Shown: positions 1 through 13,500 of the stretch, piece after piece
How the letters are laid out: the number at the start of each line of letters is the position of its first letter
Position numbering within the stretch: the first letter of the stretch is position 1
Source of the DNA: Fonticula alba
Taxonomy: Eukaryota > Opisthokonta > Rotosphaerida > Fonticulaceae
DNA: 43,667 bases
NCBI RefSeq assembly: GCF_000388065.1
Contig: NW_009242972.1
Span: forward strand, 155,738-199,404
Direction: 5' to 3'
Made by a program: the position numbers and the translations under genes
Notes under the pieces: model-generated
Databases searched by the model: none
What the model was told of the DNA's origin: nothing
Seen by the model: the letters and a program-made list of their open reading frames with translations, nothing else

Positions 1-3000
1 CGGAACATCCTGCCGGGGTGCCGGCCCGCACGCCCATTCCCCCGCCCCGCTGCTGTGCCATCGTCTTGAACACCAGAGCGTGCCGATCCTCCGTGTCGTA
101 TCGCTGGCATGTGGGCGCGCTGTCTGTCGGTTCTCGTTCGCCGGCCGGGCGCGACAGCCTAACGGCCGAGTGAGGAGTCCAGGGGACCCCAGGCGCAAGT
201 GTGTGGCGTGTGTGCACGCGTGCACACACGCAAGCACCGGGACAGTTCGCCAGGCTCCACGCCCATGCTTTGGCATGTGGCTATCTTACGGAATTACAAC
301 GAGGGACGGGAGACAGGTCGAAAGGGCGAGAGCCAGTCAGGCAGAGATGCACACGGAGACACGAAGGCGAGCCGCAGGCCAGGCACCGGGGCTTCGACGA
401 AGAGACACAGCAGCCAGCACACGCAAGAGGCCGCGAGGGGCGGGCACGTACGCTGGGAACCAGCGCGGCCCCGCTCGCCCCCCCCCCCCCCCCAGGCCGC
501 CTCTGCTCCCAACTCTCCCAACAGCCATTTCCCCTCCCGGGTAACGTGGCATCACCGGCGTTCTTCGGCGGCCACGGCCGAGTGAACGACCCGCTCGGGC
601 TCCGGTGTCTCTATGGACCCATACCACGGAGCCAGGGGCCCGAGAGGCGGGGGCGTGCTCGTGCCAGCAGCCCGAGACAGGCCGGAACCGAGCCCAGGAA
701 GTCGGTCGTGTGCGAGCGCGTGAGGATGTGTATGAGCCACCTCCCCGGCCCCGCCCCCCCCCCGCCCCCCCCCCCGCTCTCCCTTTCCTCTAGGGGCCTC
801 GGGGCTGGGGTCTCCACCGAGGGGAACATTCGAAGGGGTGCGTCTCCTTGGTGGCCGAAACGGCTGCCGACATCCATCCTCGCTGGGAGCACCCCGCGCG
901 CGCGCGCGCGAATGCGAGCACCAGGCCACCACGCCCGCACCACGGTCCCCTCTCCAGGCCAGTCACAAAAGACCCAAGGGAGCGGCGAAAAGGCCCCGAG
1001 TGGATGGCTCCCTGCGGATGCCCCTGAAGCGGGGCACGCGTGGACAATCTCCACAAGCGAGGACCCGCTCCCCTCCAGCCAGGCTTCCCCCGCCCCAGCC
1101 TGGCAACATTGCCGCCCCAGCGACTGGCCGACAGGGGGCGGCGTCCTCCCGGGCCATCACACAGGCCACCGAGATGCACCTTCACCTTCGAGCGCCATGA
1201 AACAAGGGGGGGGAGTCGCCCCAAGGCGCGCATGGGCCAGCACAAAAAGGGGGTCCCAGCAAGGCTGAACATCCTCCCCCCCCCCTCTGGGCGATCACCA
1301 ACCACCCTCCCCGCAGGACGGGGTCTCCAAGTGGCCGGGGGGCGGGGAGAGGGGGGGGGGGGGAGGCTGGCGCACACCAACACACGCCGCATGTCCACCG
1401 TCCCCGGCACTCCGCGCCCCTCCGGTGCCGTGTCCTGTCTTCATGTGCCTACATGTCCTCCATGCGGCGCGGAGTTCTACGCAGGAACCTGCCATGATAC
1501 CCTCCGAAACGCCGGACCGGATGCGTAGACACACGCACCGGAGAGGAGAGGGGTCGAGCCCCTTGCCCGCTTCGCGGCCCCGACCTCGCCCTCCGTGGTC
1601 GAACATGCGACCCGAGGCGTCAAACTGGCCCCGGCTCCAGCCGCCGCCGCCCCCGCCGCCGCCGCCGCCGCGCCGCCCTCCCTGCCTCCCTGCCTCCCCA
1701 CCTCCCCAGGCCCCTTTTGGCGCCTGCCTCACTCAACCGCCCGGAAGAGCCCCACCCTCCTCCGCCCTTCTCGAGACGCTCTCCATCCGAGGTCCGGCCG
1801 CGCTAGCCTGGACCCGCTGGGCCGAATGTTCGCCTCTCGGTGTGATTAGGTGTCCCCGTGATGTGTAATGTCATTGAACAATGCTGTTCTATTGCCACGG
1901 AGATCGTGTGACGATGAGAGGGTAATTTCGAAACCGCCCTCCGGGCGTTCCGGTATTTTCCCCCCCCCCCCCCCTCGGCCAGTCAACCAACCCAACCGGG
2001 CCCAGCTTGGGAGCGTGTACCGGTGGCCGGTATTTCCGCCAGCTCCGTCCTGTGAGAGGCCCTCTGGAATCCGAGGGGGGCATTAGCCCGGGAGGGGGAG
2101 GAACAAGAGGGGGGATGGTCGGTCCACGGTAGGAGGCATTTTCCGCGCTCCCCTTGACAGAGGGGGAGAAGGCCATCGACGGGGGCGATAGAATGCGCGA
2201 GAGAGAGAGAGAGAGAGAAAGAAGAAGATGATGATGATGAAGATGCTGAAGGAAAGGCACCGAGGGCGGGGGGCTGATCGGGGCAAGCCCTCAACGGCCA
2301 GACGGCCGTTCAGTCGCTCGCCCACCCGCCGGCCACCGCCCCTCCCCATGGGGCACTGATCTCCACACGAAGAGGGAAGCATTCCCCGTGCCCGGATGTA
2401 CATTCCTTGAGGGCCGGCCTCTTCGGCCGCCAAGTCGATGCGCAGGGGAGGGCCCAGGCGGGCGAGTGGGCCGGCCGGCCGGCAGACGGCACATGCCCCC
2501 ACGCGCAGACTCCTCGCGTCGGGCGCCTCGCGCGATGACCCTCCCGGCCCTCGGGCTGTCGATGACGAAATCCCCACAGACGTAGGGTTGCCGCCCCACA
2601 TCCCAGTCCTCGGAACCTGCTGGCTCTCCGGGCTGAGGGGACCCGGCCCAAAAAGAGCGGGGTGGGGCAGGGCGGGGGGGGGGAGGGCGACGGATGAAAA
2701 AAGGGGCGGCACCTGGTCGGCATCCCGCTCGCCAAAAAGTAAAATGCCCGCTCCCCTGGCCCGGCACCGGGCACAGAGGGGTGCATCGAAAGACACACCC
2801 TCCAGAGGACCCTTGATGCTGTATTTTCCCGGGCAAGAATGCGTCCGAAAGCCAAAGCACCACAATGAGGAACATGGCCGATCAGGCGGGGCGGTGCCAC
2901 AGCCAGCTCGGCAGACGGCCGCGCTCTACCGGGAATCTAGTCGAGAAAAAAAGGTCGGCGCCGGGCCGATACACGCGAGGGTGGGGAGGATGTTCGAAGG

Positions 3001-3821
3001 GGAGCCGGCCGAAGTGCTCCCCCCCGGGGGGGGGAAGGAACAAGGGACGACAGAGAAGGATACAGGTCCCCCCTCGTGCTCGGGCACAAAATACCGTGTA
3101 TGTTGAGCGTAATATCTTATGCATTTATCTAACCCGCCCTCCAGGCGCGGAGGGAATGCGCTTGGGCCAGCCCATCCCCAAGGCTCGTAGGCCTCTCATC
3201 TGCATGCCCCCCCCCCCGGTCCCCCTCGCGCTCCCCCCTCCCCATGCCAGCCCCGAAGTAGGGACCGGGGCGGCTCCGGAGACTGCGGGAGTCATGAGCG
3301 GTAGCGTGTTTATTTCTTCCGGCTCCCCCCCCCTCCCTCCGCGGCGTCTGGCCGGATGGTTAGCCGTTGGGGCTGCGCCCCCCGCTCCCGGCCCCGGGGC
3401 CACGTACATTCCCTTGCCCATTCTGCTCGGGGTGGGCCTGCCGCGTTCTCCGTGCCCCCCGCCTGTTCCCGCCCCCGAGAGGCCCCTCAGTCTGGTTCCT
3501 CATGTCGGCCTCCCCCTGCCTGGTGCGCCTTGCTAGTGGTCGGCCGGGTCAGGACGCGCCTCGTTCTTCCACTGGCATGCGCCCGGGCGCGGGCCGCACA
3601 CACACTCACACACACACATGCATAGACACATGCCCTGCCGCACCCCAGGGCACCCGACCCCCGCCCACTCACATGTCCGGTGCGGCAGGCATCGGGCGAT
3701 ACATGAAGGAAAACCCCGGAACGGAGACAGGACCGGCGCGGCGCGCTCGAGTGTGCCAACCTGGCCGCTCTTTGTTTTTAATTTCCCCAGCTCCCCGCCC
3801 CCACCCGGGCCGACTCGCTCT

Positions 3822-3823
<2 letters not shown>

Positions 3824-3853
<30 letters not shown>
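3824..3853. repeat. (CT)n microsatellite
   Basis: An uninterrupted CT dinucleotide run of about 30 bases lies in the ARP2 upstream region. Similar CT/GA runs recur in introns and intergenic DNA throughout the window. Confidence 0.9.
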
Positions 3854-3856
<3 letters not shown>

Positions 3857-4360
3857 GGGGCCCGGTCGCCCCGTTCCAGTGCCTTCGGGCCTGGGTGTCT
3901 CCCGCTCACGGCTGGGGGAGGGGGGGGGGGCTGGGGACGGGGCGGGGCGGGGCAGGGCGGGGCGGGGGGCGGCTTGGTCGCACGTTCCCCCCCCCCCCCT
4001 GCCCGCTCCCAGCCCCGTCCGCCGCTCCTCGCGCCCGGCCCCCCTTCTCATTCAGGGGCATCAGCACATTCGAACTCGGTTGCCGCGGCCCCGGTGGCCG
4101 GCCCCCGGCCCCTAGTCCGACAACATTGCCCTCCCGGCGCCCTCGCCCTCTCCAGGGAAACGGGCCCCAGTTTTTTCGGGCGTCGCACCGACTGCCTGGG
4201 CGATCACCCCCGGCCACAACAGGTGAATGGACCCCCGTTCGTTTGCCCCTTTCTTCCCCTCTCTTTCGCCCCTGTTCCTTTCGCTCTCCCTCCGCGTACA
4301 TACCCCCTCGTTCTGCCCTGCCCCCCTCCCCCTCCTTCTTTCTCTATCTCTCCCTCCCTC

Positions 4361-4410
4361 CCTCTCTCTCTCTCTCTCTCCAGACACCATGCACACACAC
4401 ACACACACAT
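4361..4410. repeat. (CT)n followed by (AC)n compound microsatellite
   Basis: A CT run (about 4361-4381) is followed after ten bases by an AC run (about 4391-4410). It lies in the pyrimidine-rich leader region of ARP2. Confidence 0.85.
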
Positions 4411-4501
4411 ACTCGCCGCACAAACTCCCTTTTCATCTGCCCCCCCTTTCTCGCTTCATCGCCTCTCCCCCGCCAGTCCGCCCATCGCCCTGCGGCACCG
4501 C

Positions 4502-4528
4502 CTCCGCCGCCGCCGCCGCCGCCGCCGC
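4502..4528. repeat. (CCG)n trinucleotide repeat
   Basis: About nine tandem CCG units lie 260 bases upstream of the ARP2 start, inside the likely 5' UTR or promoter. No coding frame through it is supported. Confidence 0.85.
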
Positions 4529-4723
4529 ATTGCATCCTATGGTGCAATGTCCTGCGCCGTGCCCTGCTGCTTCCTCGACCTCCCGCGCCTCGCTCGACCG
4601 ACGCTCGCACACTGACCACAGTGTCTCTTCCCGCCCCCCCCCCTTCCCACCTCCCTCCTGCCCCTCCCTTGCCTCTCGACTTCCCGGCTCCTCTCACTGC
4701 CGGTGCTCCTGGTGGGCATTCCT

Positions 4724-4753
4724 GTCGTTGTCGTCGTCGTCGTCGTCGTCGTT
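4724..4753. repeat. (GTC)n trinucleotide repeat just upstream of ARP2
   Basis: Nearly perfect GTC/GTT repeats end 34 bases before the ARP2 initiator ATG, so they are probably in its 5' UTR. Confidence 0.85.
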
Positions 4754-4787
4754 GCCAGTCCTTGTCTGGAGTTTGATCCACCCCGCC

Positions 4788-6961
4788 ATGTCTTTCCAAT
4801 CCAACCAGGTCATTGTCTGCGACAATGGTACCGGTGTACGTTCTTTCCCTTTTTCCATTTCTCTTTCTTCCTTTCTCCCCGTCCCCCTTCACACTCCCTT
4901 CCGCCGGAGCCTTACAACACCTGACACATTTGCCCACCTTTGCCTTCCCTCATGACCCCTCTCCCCTGCCCCCCCTCCCCCCGGCGAGCAGTTCGTCAAG
5001 TGCGGTTACGCCGGCTCCAACTTCCCTGAGGCCGTCTTCCCCTCGCTCGTCGGCCGGCCCATGCTCCGTGCCGAGGAGAAGGTCGAGGGTGTCGAGATCA
5101 AGGACATCATGGTCGGTGAGGCCGCTTCCAAGCTGCGCTCCCAGCTCCAGCTCTCCTACCCCATGGAGAACGGTGTCATCCGCAACTGGGAGGACATGGA
5201 GCATGTCTGGAAGCACACCTTCGAGGACGTCCTGAAGGTGCGCATGTCTCCCGCTTCGCTTTTCCCCGCTCTCCATGGCTCCATCTGCTGCCCTCTCCCT
5301 TTCTCCTTTCGGAGCACCGCGTTGGACCGGTGGCCGATGGCCACTTAGCTTACTCTAACACACACGCACACACGCACACATCACACACCCCCTCCCTCTT
5401 TCTTGCCCTTGTCGTAGATCGACCCCCGCGACAGCAAGATTCTCCTCACCGAGCCGGCCATGAACCCCCTCCGCAACCGTGAGCTCATGGTCAAGACCAT
5501 GTTCGAGAAGTATCAGTTCCACTCCGTCCATGTTGCCATCCAGGCCGTCATGACCCTCTACGCTCAGGGTACGCTGGTCGGCCATTTCCCCCCCCCTCCC
5601 TACCTCCCCTTCTCCGGGGCCCCAGCCACTGACAGCCTCCCCCTCGCCCTCTTTCCCATCGCCATGCAGGTCTCCAGACCGGTGTTGTCGTCGACTCCGG
5701 TGATGGTGTCACCCATATTGTCCCCGTCTACCAGGGCTACCAGCTTCCCCACCTGACCAAGCGTCTGGATGTTGCCGGTCGTGACATCACCCGCTACCTG
5801 ATCAAGCTCCTCCTCCTGCGCGGTTACACCTTCAACCGTACCGCCGACTTCGAGACCGTCCGCCAGATCAAGGAGTCCCTCTGCTACACCGGGTCCGTTT
5901 TTCTTGCGTCTCTTTAGCCGCGGCCCTTTCCCCCTCTCCCTGTCCATTTGCCCATGCTCATATGGGCTTCCCCTCGGTCCCCCCCCTCCCCCCCTCCCCC
6001 GCGCCCCTTCCCTTCTCCTCCCCCCCTCACCCTTCTGACAAATGCCCCACCGCCGCCTGCTTCTGCTCCATCCCACCCAGTTACGACCTCGAGCTTGAGA
6101 ACCGCCTCTCTCAGGAGACCACCGTCCTGGTCGAGCCCTACACTGTATGTAGCCCGTCCTCCTCCCGTCCTCCTCCCGCTTCCCACATGTCCACCTGGCA
6201 TTGTCCTTCCCCATGTCCATGTGTTTGCGGCCCCGCACACTGACACATCATATCCCTGCCCCCCTCTTCCCCCCCCCCCCCCCCCCCCCACCCCTCTGTC
6301 TTCCTCTCTTGCCTCCTGTGCTCTCCTCGCTCGGCGCCCAAGACATCAAAGCCCACTCGCCGCCGGGGGCTCGCTGGCGGGCTTGAGCCCGCATCCATTT
6401 GGCCCCCAGGCCAGGCGCCGCTGGCACCGCCCCCGGCCGGCGCGCACCCCACCCAGCCGTCACTATCCGGCCCGGGGCCCCCTGGACCCCCCCCCCCCTG
6501 TCCGGCTCTCTCTTCGACAGCTTCCCGACGGCCGTGTCATCCGTGTCGGCTCCGAGCGCTTCCAGGCCCCGGAGGCTCTCTTCCAGCCGTCTCTCATCGA
6601 TGTCGAGTCGGTCGGCATCGCCGAGCAGCTGTTCAACTGCATCCAGGGCGCCGATATCGATCTGCGTACCGAGTTCTACCGCAACATCGTGCTCTCCGGT
6701 GGTTCCACCATGTATCCCGGTCTGCCCTCGCGTCTGGAGAAGGAGGTCAAGCAGCTCTACCTCACCCGCGTGCTCAACAACGACGTCGAGCGCCTGAGCA
6801 AGTTCCGCATCCGCATTGAGGACCCGCCCCGCCGTAAGCACATGGTCTTCCTTGGTGGTGCTGTCTACGCTGAGATCATCAAGAACAGCGAGTCCTCCTG
6901 GATGACCCGCCGTGAGTACGAGGAGGAGGGCCTCGAGCGCCTGATGAAGAAGTTCGCCTAA
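4788..6961 (+). CDS. ARP2: Actin-related protein 2 (Arp2/3 complex subunit), six exons
   Basis: Arp2 is one of the two actin-like subunits of the Arp2/3 complex, which nucleates branched actin filaments at the cortex and on endocytic patches. Exons by frame and splice signals are 4788-4835, 4992-5237, 5418-5568, 5670-5892, 6081-6144 and 6521-6961, giving 390 residues; Arp2 is usually about 390-395. The N-terminal phosphate loop reads VCDNGTG across intron 1, followed by [13 protein letters not shown], which is Arp2-specific rather than conventional actin. The second nucleotide loop is [28 protein letters not shown] and [17 protein letters not shown] follow near the C-terminus. The start is the first ATG in frame with the loop. 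All five introns begin GT and end AG, and the phases join without a break. Intron 5 (6145-6520) is the longest and carries a 21-C run. Identification is secure from the full-length match. Confidence 0.97.
6269..6289. repeat. Poly-C tract in ARP2 intron 5
   Basis: A run of 21 C lies in the 376-base intron 5 of ARP2. Its exact length is likely to be unreliable in an assembly. Confidence 0.85.
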
Positions 6962-7509
6962 AGGGTGCTGATGTGGGATGTGCACATGCGCATGCGTTCC
7001 CCTCCCCCCCCCCTCTCTCGCATGTCGTGTGCACTCCTCCCCCATTCATCCCCACTTTTCAGACTCCCTCGCTTCATTCTTCCTCTCTCTCCCCCCCCCC
7101 CCCCCGGCACACGGGATTCCACCCACGCCTGCTCCCAGTTTCCCTCGAGCCAATCCCCCTCTCCCACGTTCAAACCTCCTCTTCATTCTCAATCCCCCCC
7201 CCCCCCCCCTGGCCGTGGGGGCGTCCCCGTGTAGCATCGCCGGTCGTCCACCGCCGTCGCCCCCGCTCCCTTCCCCTCCTTCCCCGTGTATCCCTTCCTC
7301 CAATCTACCAATCATCCAAAAGCGTGTCTCTCTGTGATTTCATGCGTCTCGCCTTGGCTCCCCCCGCCCCTTCCTCCTGGTGCTTTGACCTCACCGCCTC
7401 GTCCTCCCCATCTCCAGGAGTGAGGCCACCCGTGCTTTCCCCACATCGACAAATGGGTTGTGTGTATTGCGTGACCTCCTGCAATGGCGGGGGAGGGGGG
7501 TGCACGGGG
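6962..7509. other. Convergent intergenic region between ARP2 and the P4-ATPase
   Basis: This stretch separates the stop codons of two convergent genes and must hold both 3' UTRs and poly(A) sites. I see no AATAAA on the plus strand. It is C-rich with several short C runs and has no convincing coding sequence. Confidence 0.6.
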
Positions 7510-10500
7510 CTAGGAGGAAAGTTTGGCATATTTGGGCGGGCGAATGCGTGTCCGGTAGATCAACCACACAAAGGGCGGCAAGATGGCTGGCGCCACAGTG
7601 GCTGCCACCTTCCAGAAAAACTCCAACGAGCGGATGAATTCCGAGTCTATGTGCACATACGCACACGCACACGCACACGCACATGGACGTAGGCAATTAT
7701 GATGGCTCGTTAGTCCGGCTGCAGAACAAGTGAGGGGGGGGGGGGGGGGGGGGGGGGCCGCCACATACCGTAGTAATCCCCAAGCCACCAAAGGCTGGCC
7801 ATGATGTAGAAAACCACCGAGGCAAATACAGCGCAGGCAATGTACCCATGCCAAGACTTGACCATTAGACAGAGCGTCAACAGCTGCCCCAGAAGCAGCG
7901 CCGTGAAGCTGACCGCCAATAGCTCACGCAAATCGCCACTCGGCGAGACCACCACTTGGGCGATGCCGAGCGCGCAGCAGGCCTGCCACATGGCCAAAAG
8001 TGACCAGCCGATGGTTGACCGGCTCCCAAGTGGCCCGCCACTGGAGATTGACAACTTCTCAAAGCGCCGGAGTAGGCCCCCAGCCGTCAGCCATTCCGGA
8101 AGGTGGAATGTCCGAGAGCGATACCCACCGGCGGAGACCGCGCTGTATCGCGAGCCCTGTGCCCCCGACCCGGCGGTGGCCGCCGCCACACCGGCGGCAA
8201 AGCCAGAGGGAACATGCACCTCCGGCCGCAGGTCACGATACAGCTCCGGAAAAGCCAGGGCCACATCGGCCGCGACGTCTCGATCCAGGACCAGGGAAAA
8301 GACCGGCGCCATGGTGAAGAATGTGGTCCACCTGCCATGCAGACGGGGAGAGTCAGCCCGCTGGGAGTCATGCGAAATCACCGAACAGAAGGCTGGCATT
8401 TGCCATCGTACCCGACCAGCAAATGGCCCGTGTACAGGGCCACCGGCGAGGACCAATAGAGCGCCGAAAAGAGCGCCTGGGCCAGGGAAATGATCAGCCC
8501 ACGGTGAATGATCACCATGCTCAGAGTGGCCGAGCGCTTGTAGCTATTGCGACCATGGACCAGCAGCAGGCGCCTCAGGTCGCCGAAGCGCGACACACTG
8601 ACATCCGCCGCCAGGGAAGCTTGCGAGCCCTCCTTGCCCCGGATACCGACACCCACCTCGGCTGCCAGGATCATGGCCACATCGTTGCCACCGTCGCCGA
8701 TGGCGCACACAATCGGTGGCCGGTATTGGGCCGAGTCCGAGGCCGAGGGGGCCGGCCCGGGGTGGTGATACCCATCATCGCCGCCGGAAGTACCGGCTCC
8801 GGCCGCCGAAAAGAAGTCCCCAGTCATGCCGGCCAGTGGCTGGTCGGCCGAAAGGTGCCCCTGCTGCCGATGTGGCTCCAGGAAGCCATAATCATCGTCC
8901 GGGTCATGCCGCCCGGGGGCATTGAACAGAAGATGGCCCCCATCGTCATCATCATCGCCATAGTGGCCGGACCCCAAGAGCGGGTGATGGTGATGATGGG
9001 GATGGTATTGTTGCTGGCGGTGGGCCGAGCCGCCGGCCGGGTTGCCGCCATGTGTGTCCCTCTGGCCGGTGACCGGGCTGTTCGTTGGCTTGCAGCTGCG
9101 AAGGAGATGCACGATGGCGGCCTTCTGCTGGGGGGACACACGAGCGCACACCAAAGATGGCAGGCCAAGAACCGCGGTGCGGAACTCGTGCGGGCAAAAG
9201 TCGAGACACGTCTGTCGAGCATCCACACGGGCGTCAGTCATCTTGCTCGAGGGGAGCAGCACGAGCAGGCTATGCACACATATGCGGGGGGAGGGGGGGG
9301 GGGAGGAAAAAGGGAGGAGCCGGAGCCAAACACATACTTGCAACGACACGCCGTCGATAACAACACAGCCCTCTTCGCCTGCGCCGCCACGGGAGCTGGA
9401 CGAGCCGAAGCGTGCAAGCATGGAATCCAGATGCTCGGCGATGTCCAGAGGGTCGGTCACTACCACCACGAGAGATAGAGTCAGACAGGGCCAGTCCCAT
9501 TCGGCGGGAGAAGAAGAAATAGTGGGAGGGAGGGGAGGAGGATAGATGCACCATTGCAGATGGCATACACGGCGGCCGTTCGTGGGACAACACGTGCAGC
9601 TCGAGCCACATGCACCGCCGTTTCCACCCGATCGCCAGTCAGAACCCAGATTTTGACTCCGGCATGTCGCAATGCCTCCAGGGTCTCCTTCACATTATCC
9701 TGTTGTTGGCCCGGGCAGAGGGGGAAAGAGAGAGAGAGAGAGGATACAACCGACCAAGGCGAATGGGCATTAGCACAAGGAGCGGCCTCGGCAGCGAGCA
9801 AGCATACTCCCGACGAACCTGCAGTTTGTCCTCCACCCCGGTGACTCCGAGGGGATCCATGCCCACCTGTTCGAGGGTCGACTCGACGATGGACGTGACA
9901 GCGAGATCCCCACCACCGGCAGGGCCCCGAGCCACATTCAGCCGGGCTACGACCGAGGAAATTTCATTCGAGGACAGAGGGCGTCGACAGAGCACCAGCG
10001 TCCGAAGGGCATCGCGTGCCATATTCGAGCACTCCTCATCGACCCTGGGACAGGGGCAGGATAGATGGTTGGTCAAGGACAAAAGAGCTGGCAAACAGAG
10101 GGAGGCGGGAGAATCCGGGATGGCGGGAAGGCAACTCGCACCAGTCGTTCCAGCGGAGAAGTGGCCGCAAGGCCGAATCCGCTCCCTTCAGGATGTACCA
10201 GCCACCATTGCGCTGCTGGCCGGCTACCTCGGTCCAGAAGCGTTCGGCCCCGGCCGGAGTGACGCCCGCTTCGGGGTTGGCCACCGGCGGCCGGAGCCGC
10301 ACAAGGATACCCATGCGTCGACGTTCGGACGAAAAGGGATCGATGTGGAGGATGTCGAAGACCAGCCGCGCGACGCCGCGCTCAAGACAAGTCCAGCTCC
10401 CCTCTTCCGGGGCAATGGACCGGCTCCCGAGCGCGGGAGCCAAATGCGCGGGCCACGACCGGCCGGCCAGGCGCAGCTCCAGTGCCATGGCCTTGGGTGT

Positions 10501-13500
10501 CCGGGCCGCCAGAACCACACCCACCGACGCACACCACCGGACAAGGGCCAGCTCGTCCGGCGAGGCAGCCTGATACTCGGGCACATGGTCTCCCCCATTG
10601 TCAAGCATTTCCCGTACTCGGGAGTCCAGCTGCTGCTGCTGCTGGTGCTGCTGCTCCTGCTGAAGGTCCTCCTCCTCGCCGGCCGAGTCCAAATCCGACC
10701 GCAAGCCGGTCGAAGAGGAAGCGGGCCGCACAAGGGAGGACCGGGGGCCTGAGGCCGCATCGAGACCCGAGGCCGTCGTCGGGGCCGTCTCAGTCACCAG
10801 GGACACACTGTGGCAAAGGGCGATGCCGAGAACAGCCGCCAGAAGGCGAGACTCATCCGATAGGGGCCCGGCCGGCGGGGCGGCGCTACTGGCGCCCACT
10901 TGACCCATGGTGCCAAGGCGTGACAGAGGCAGGAGCTCGGACTCCGAGGGGCTCTCAAATGCCGGGGTCGGATTGCCGGTGTCTGCCAGCAAGCCAAAAA
11001 CATACTTGGCAAGACGCGAGCGAACCTGCGCCATGGCATCAAACCCGAGAGCCGGTCGGCATGAGTGCCCCAGGGCCAAGCGTCGCATGAGCATCACTGA
11101 TTGGGCGGGGGACAGCCGGGACCTGGTCAGCAAATGGAGGAGAGGCACACAGGCGACAGCACAGCTGCAGCCAGATGCCGAACGCCGATTTCCCCATGAA
11201 GTCCCCACCAATGCACTGGCGCCGTGGTGCGCACCATTTTGGGTCAAAGTACCGGTCTTGTCGGTCAGCAAGAACTCGATGCGACCAAGCTCCTCCGGGA
11301 TGTTGCTATTCCGCACGAGCACCCCTTCCGGAGCATCAGCCCCGGCAGGGGCCTGCCCGCCGGCGGAGCCGTTGTTCGCGCCGGATAGCGGCTGAAGGGG
11401 GATGGCCGCGCTGCCAGTGCCATTGGTTCCGGAAAAGGGCGCCGCCAGAAGAGCAAGGCGCCCAGGCAGATCGGCCAGCTGCCGGAGATTCGGCGACCCA
11501 CTTGGTGATCCACCGAGTGTGGTGAAATCGTCCATGGCCGTGGCGCTGGAGCCGGCACCCAGGTTATTGGAGACCGGCTCACGGAATGCCTCATCAGTGG
11601 AGATCTGGTGCGAATATACCGCCTTGGCCATGTCGAGGTTGAGGCGCAGGCTGGGGTTTTGATGTCAGTCTTGGACCGGCCAAAAGGAATGCTGCCCCCC
11701 CTCCCCCCCCCCGCCCCCTGGGACAGCAAATCGATGTCCACGCCGGTACCTAATGGGGATGATGTTGGAAAAGAGAATGACAAAGCGGAAGGTCGTGACT
11801 CCGAGAGCGGCCAGAGTATCCAGCCCGGCCAGGGGGCCATGGAGAAGATTTCCGCCGGTGAAAATGCCCACCGCCACCAGGACAATCGACAGGAAGATCG
11901 TCAACAGGAAGAGCCCCTAGCATGGAGGTGTCAGCGGGAAGCCGCATCACAGGCAATTTGAAGGGCAACAGCGGCCGGAAGGTACCTTGGTCAGGCGGTC
12001 CAGCTCGCGATCCAGGCGGCTGACCTTGACAGCGCCACCGGCGCCCCGGGATGTGGGCTCATTGTTCAATGCGGCTCGGGTGTCGGCACCGGTGCCGACC
12101 ACCAGACCCGTGGCGGACCCGGCTGCGACCACACACGATGCCCACAGGGCATGGTCGACGGTCAAAGGCTCCGGTTCGAAGGATGAATGGTCGCGAATGA
12201 CAGTGGGCTCACTTTCGGCGGCCACCCCATCCAATGGCGGCTTCGGGGTGAGAAGGCCGCAAAAAGAGTAGATGTCCTTGGTTGGAGGGTCGACTGGGCC
12301 CAGACAGGGGACCGAGGGAGAGGGAGAGAGAGAGAGACAGGGAGAGAGGGAGAGAAAGGGAGGTCAACAGGTGGGCCCTGGCGCGGGCATGCGGAAAAGG
12401 TCCATTTCCCGGCGCACCATGAACCGAGGCACGAAGATCCTGGAGGCGATTGGCCTGCCCCAGGCGCTGACTGTAGGACACCGCGGTTCTGGCAAAATAT
12501 CGGACAACGTCAGCAACAGAGCACGGGCCGGGGCTTGCTCATGCCCGGAGGGCAGAGGGAGAGCGGATGTCCCCTGGCGTACCGGATCTTCCAGTCGGTC
12601 TCACCATCGAGCTGGTCGGTGCGCACATAGCACACACCATCAGCGTCAGTGGTGTGGAGCAGGACCAAATCCGCCGGGATCTGAGCCCCAAGCAGGGAAA
12701 TACCATGAGGGGGGAATGTCAGCAAGCGATCGGCACACGGGTGAGGACGGTTGCATGGCCCGGTGCTCGCATGGACGTACCCGCTGATTGGCCGAAACAA
12801 TGATGATGTCACCCACGGCGAGGTCACAGCTCCTCACCGGCACATGGACTCCATGCCGTGCGAGATCCACCTTCGTGTATAGTTGCGAATTGACATCCTG
12901 GTGGCCCGGAGCAGCCGCCACAGTTGTCAAGGTGACAAGGAGAGGAGGATCCATGTGTGAGAGGAGGCCGAGCAAAAAGAAAAGAAAAAAAAGAAAAGTG
13001 CGAGTCGAAGGTAAACGCACCCGATCGCGTCGCCAGCGGCCCACCTCATCGAGCGCCTCTCGGAGCAGCGAGGCGCCGATTACAAATACCAATGGAGCCA
13101 CATATGTGAAGAGATAGCCTGTATGCGTGCGGAGTGGCAGGAAAGGGGCCGGGGATGGGGAGGGCCAAGTTGGGTGTAAGAAGGACGGAGGAGAGGAGGC
13201 AAGCAAAAGGGAGGCGGCAAGATCGTCAGACGCACCGACTTTCAGCGCAGGGATGAATTGCGAAAGGGCAATGCAGAGAAAGTAGAAGTTGAAGAAGAGC
13301 CGAAACTGCGCGGCAAGCACGAGCGGCACGAACGACAGGATGTTATATCGGCGATTCTTGACCACATTCGGGGAATAGATCTCCTGGGGACCGATGACTG
13401 GCATGGTAAAGGGGTGGGGTGTGAGTCGGGCCATCGGAAAGTGGTGGAGCTGGCTTCCCCTTCCCAAGATCACTCCGGAGAGAGACACACCTGGGAGGGA

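Larger units (their letters stand above)
1..4787. other. GC-rich region with no recognised gene, upstream of ARP2
   Basis: I find no protein family, tRNA or rRNA here. Open frames run long on both strands, but their translations are Arg/Pro/Gly/Ala-rich with no conserved block, as expected by chance at this base composition. The region holds C and G homopolymers (for example 480-493, 1960-1975, 3983-3999), a CT repeat at 3824-3853 and AT-richer patches near 1858-1905 and 3085-3135. The last 550 bases before the ARP2 start are strongly pyrimidine-rich on the plus strand and probably contain its promoter and 5' UTR. Confidence 0.6.

Noticed and set aside
201-1268. 355-residue plus-strand frame near the left edge
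   Set aside because: It has no family resemblance and crosses C runs, and overlapping frames on both strands are equally open.
3367-4776. 469-residue plus-strand frame just before ARP2
   Set aside because: It translates CT, AC and CCG repeats into Ser/Leu, Thr/His and Pro/Arg runs, so it is most likely the ARP2 promoter and leader.
9200-9245. Acceptor at CATAG (about 9220) for the P4-ATPase exon 8412-9241
   Set aside because: It leaves the exon out of phase with CAA at 9338; the acceptor CAAG before the ATG at 9241 restores the phase and the 4,503-base total.
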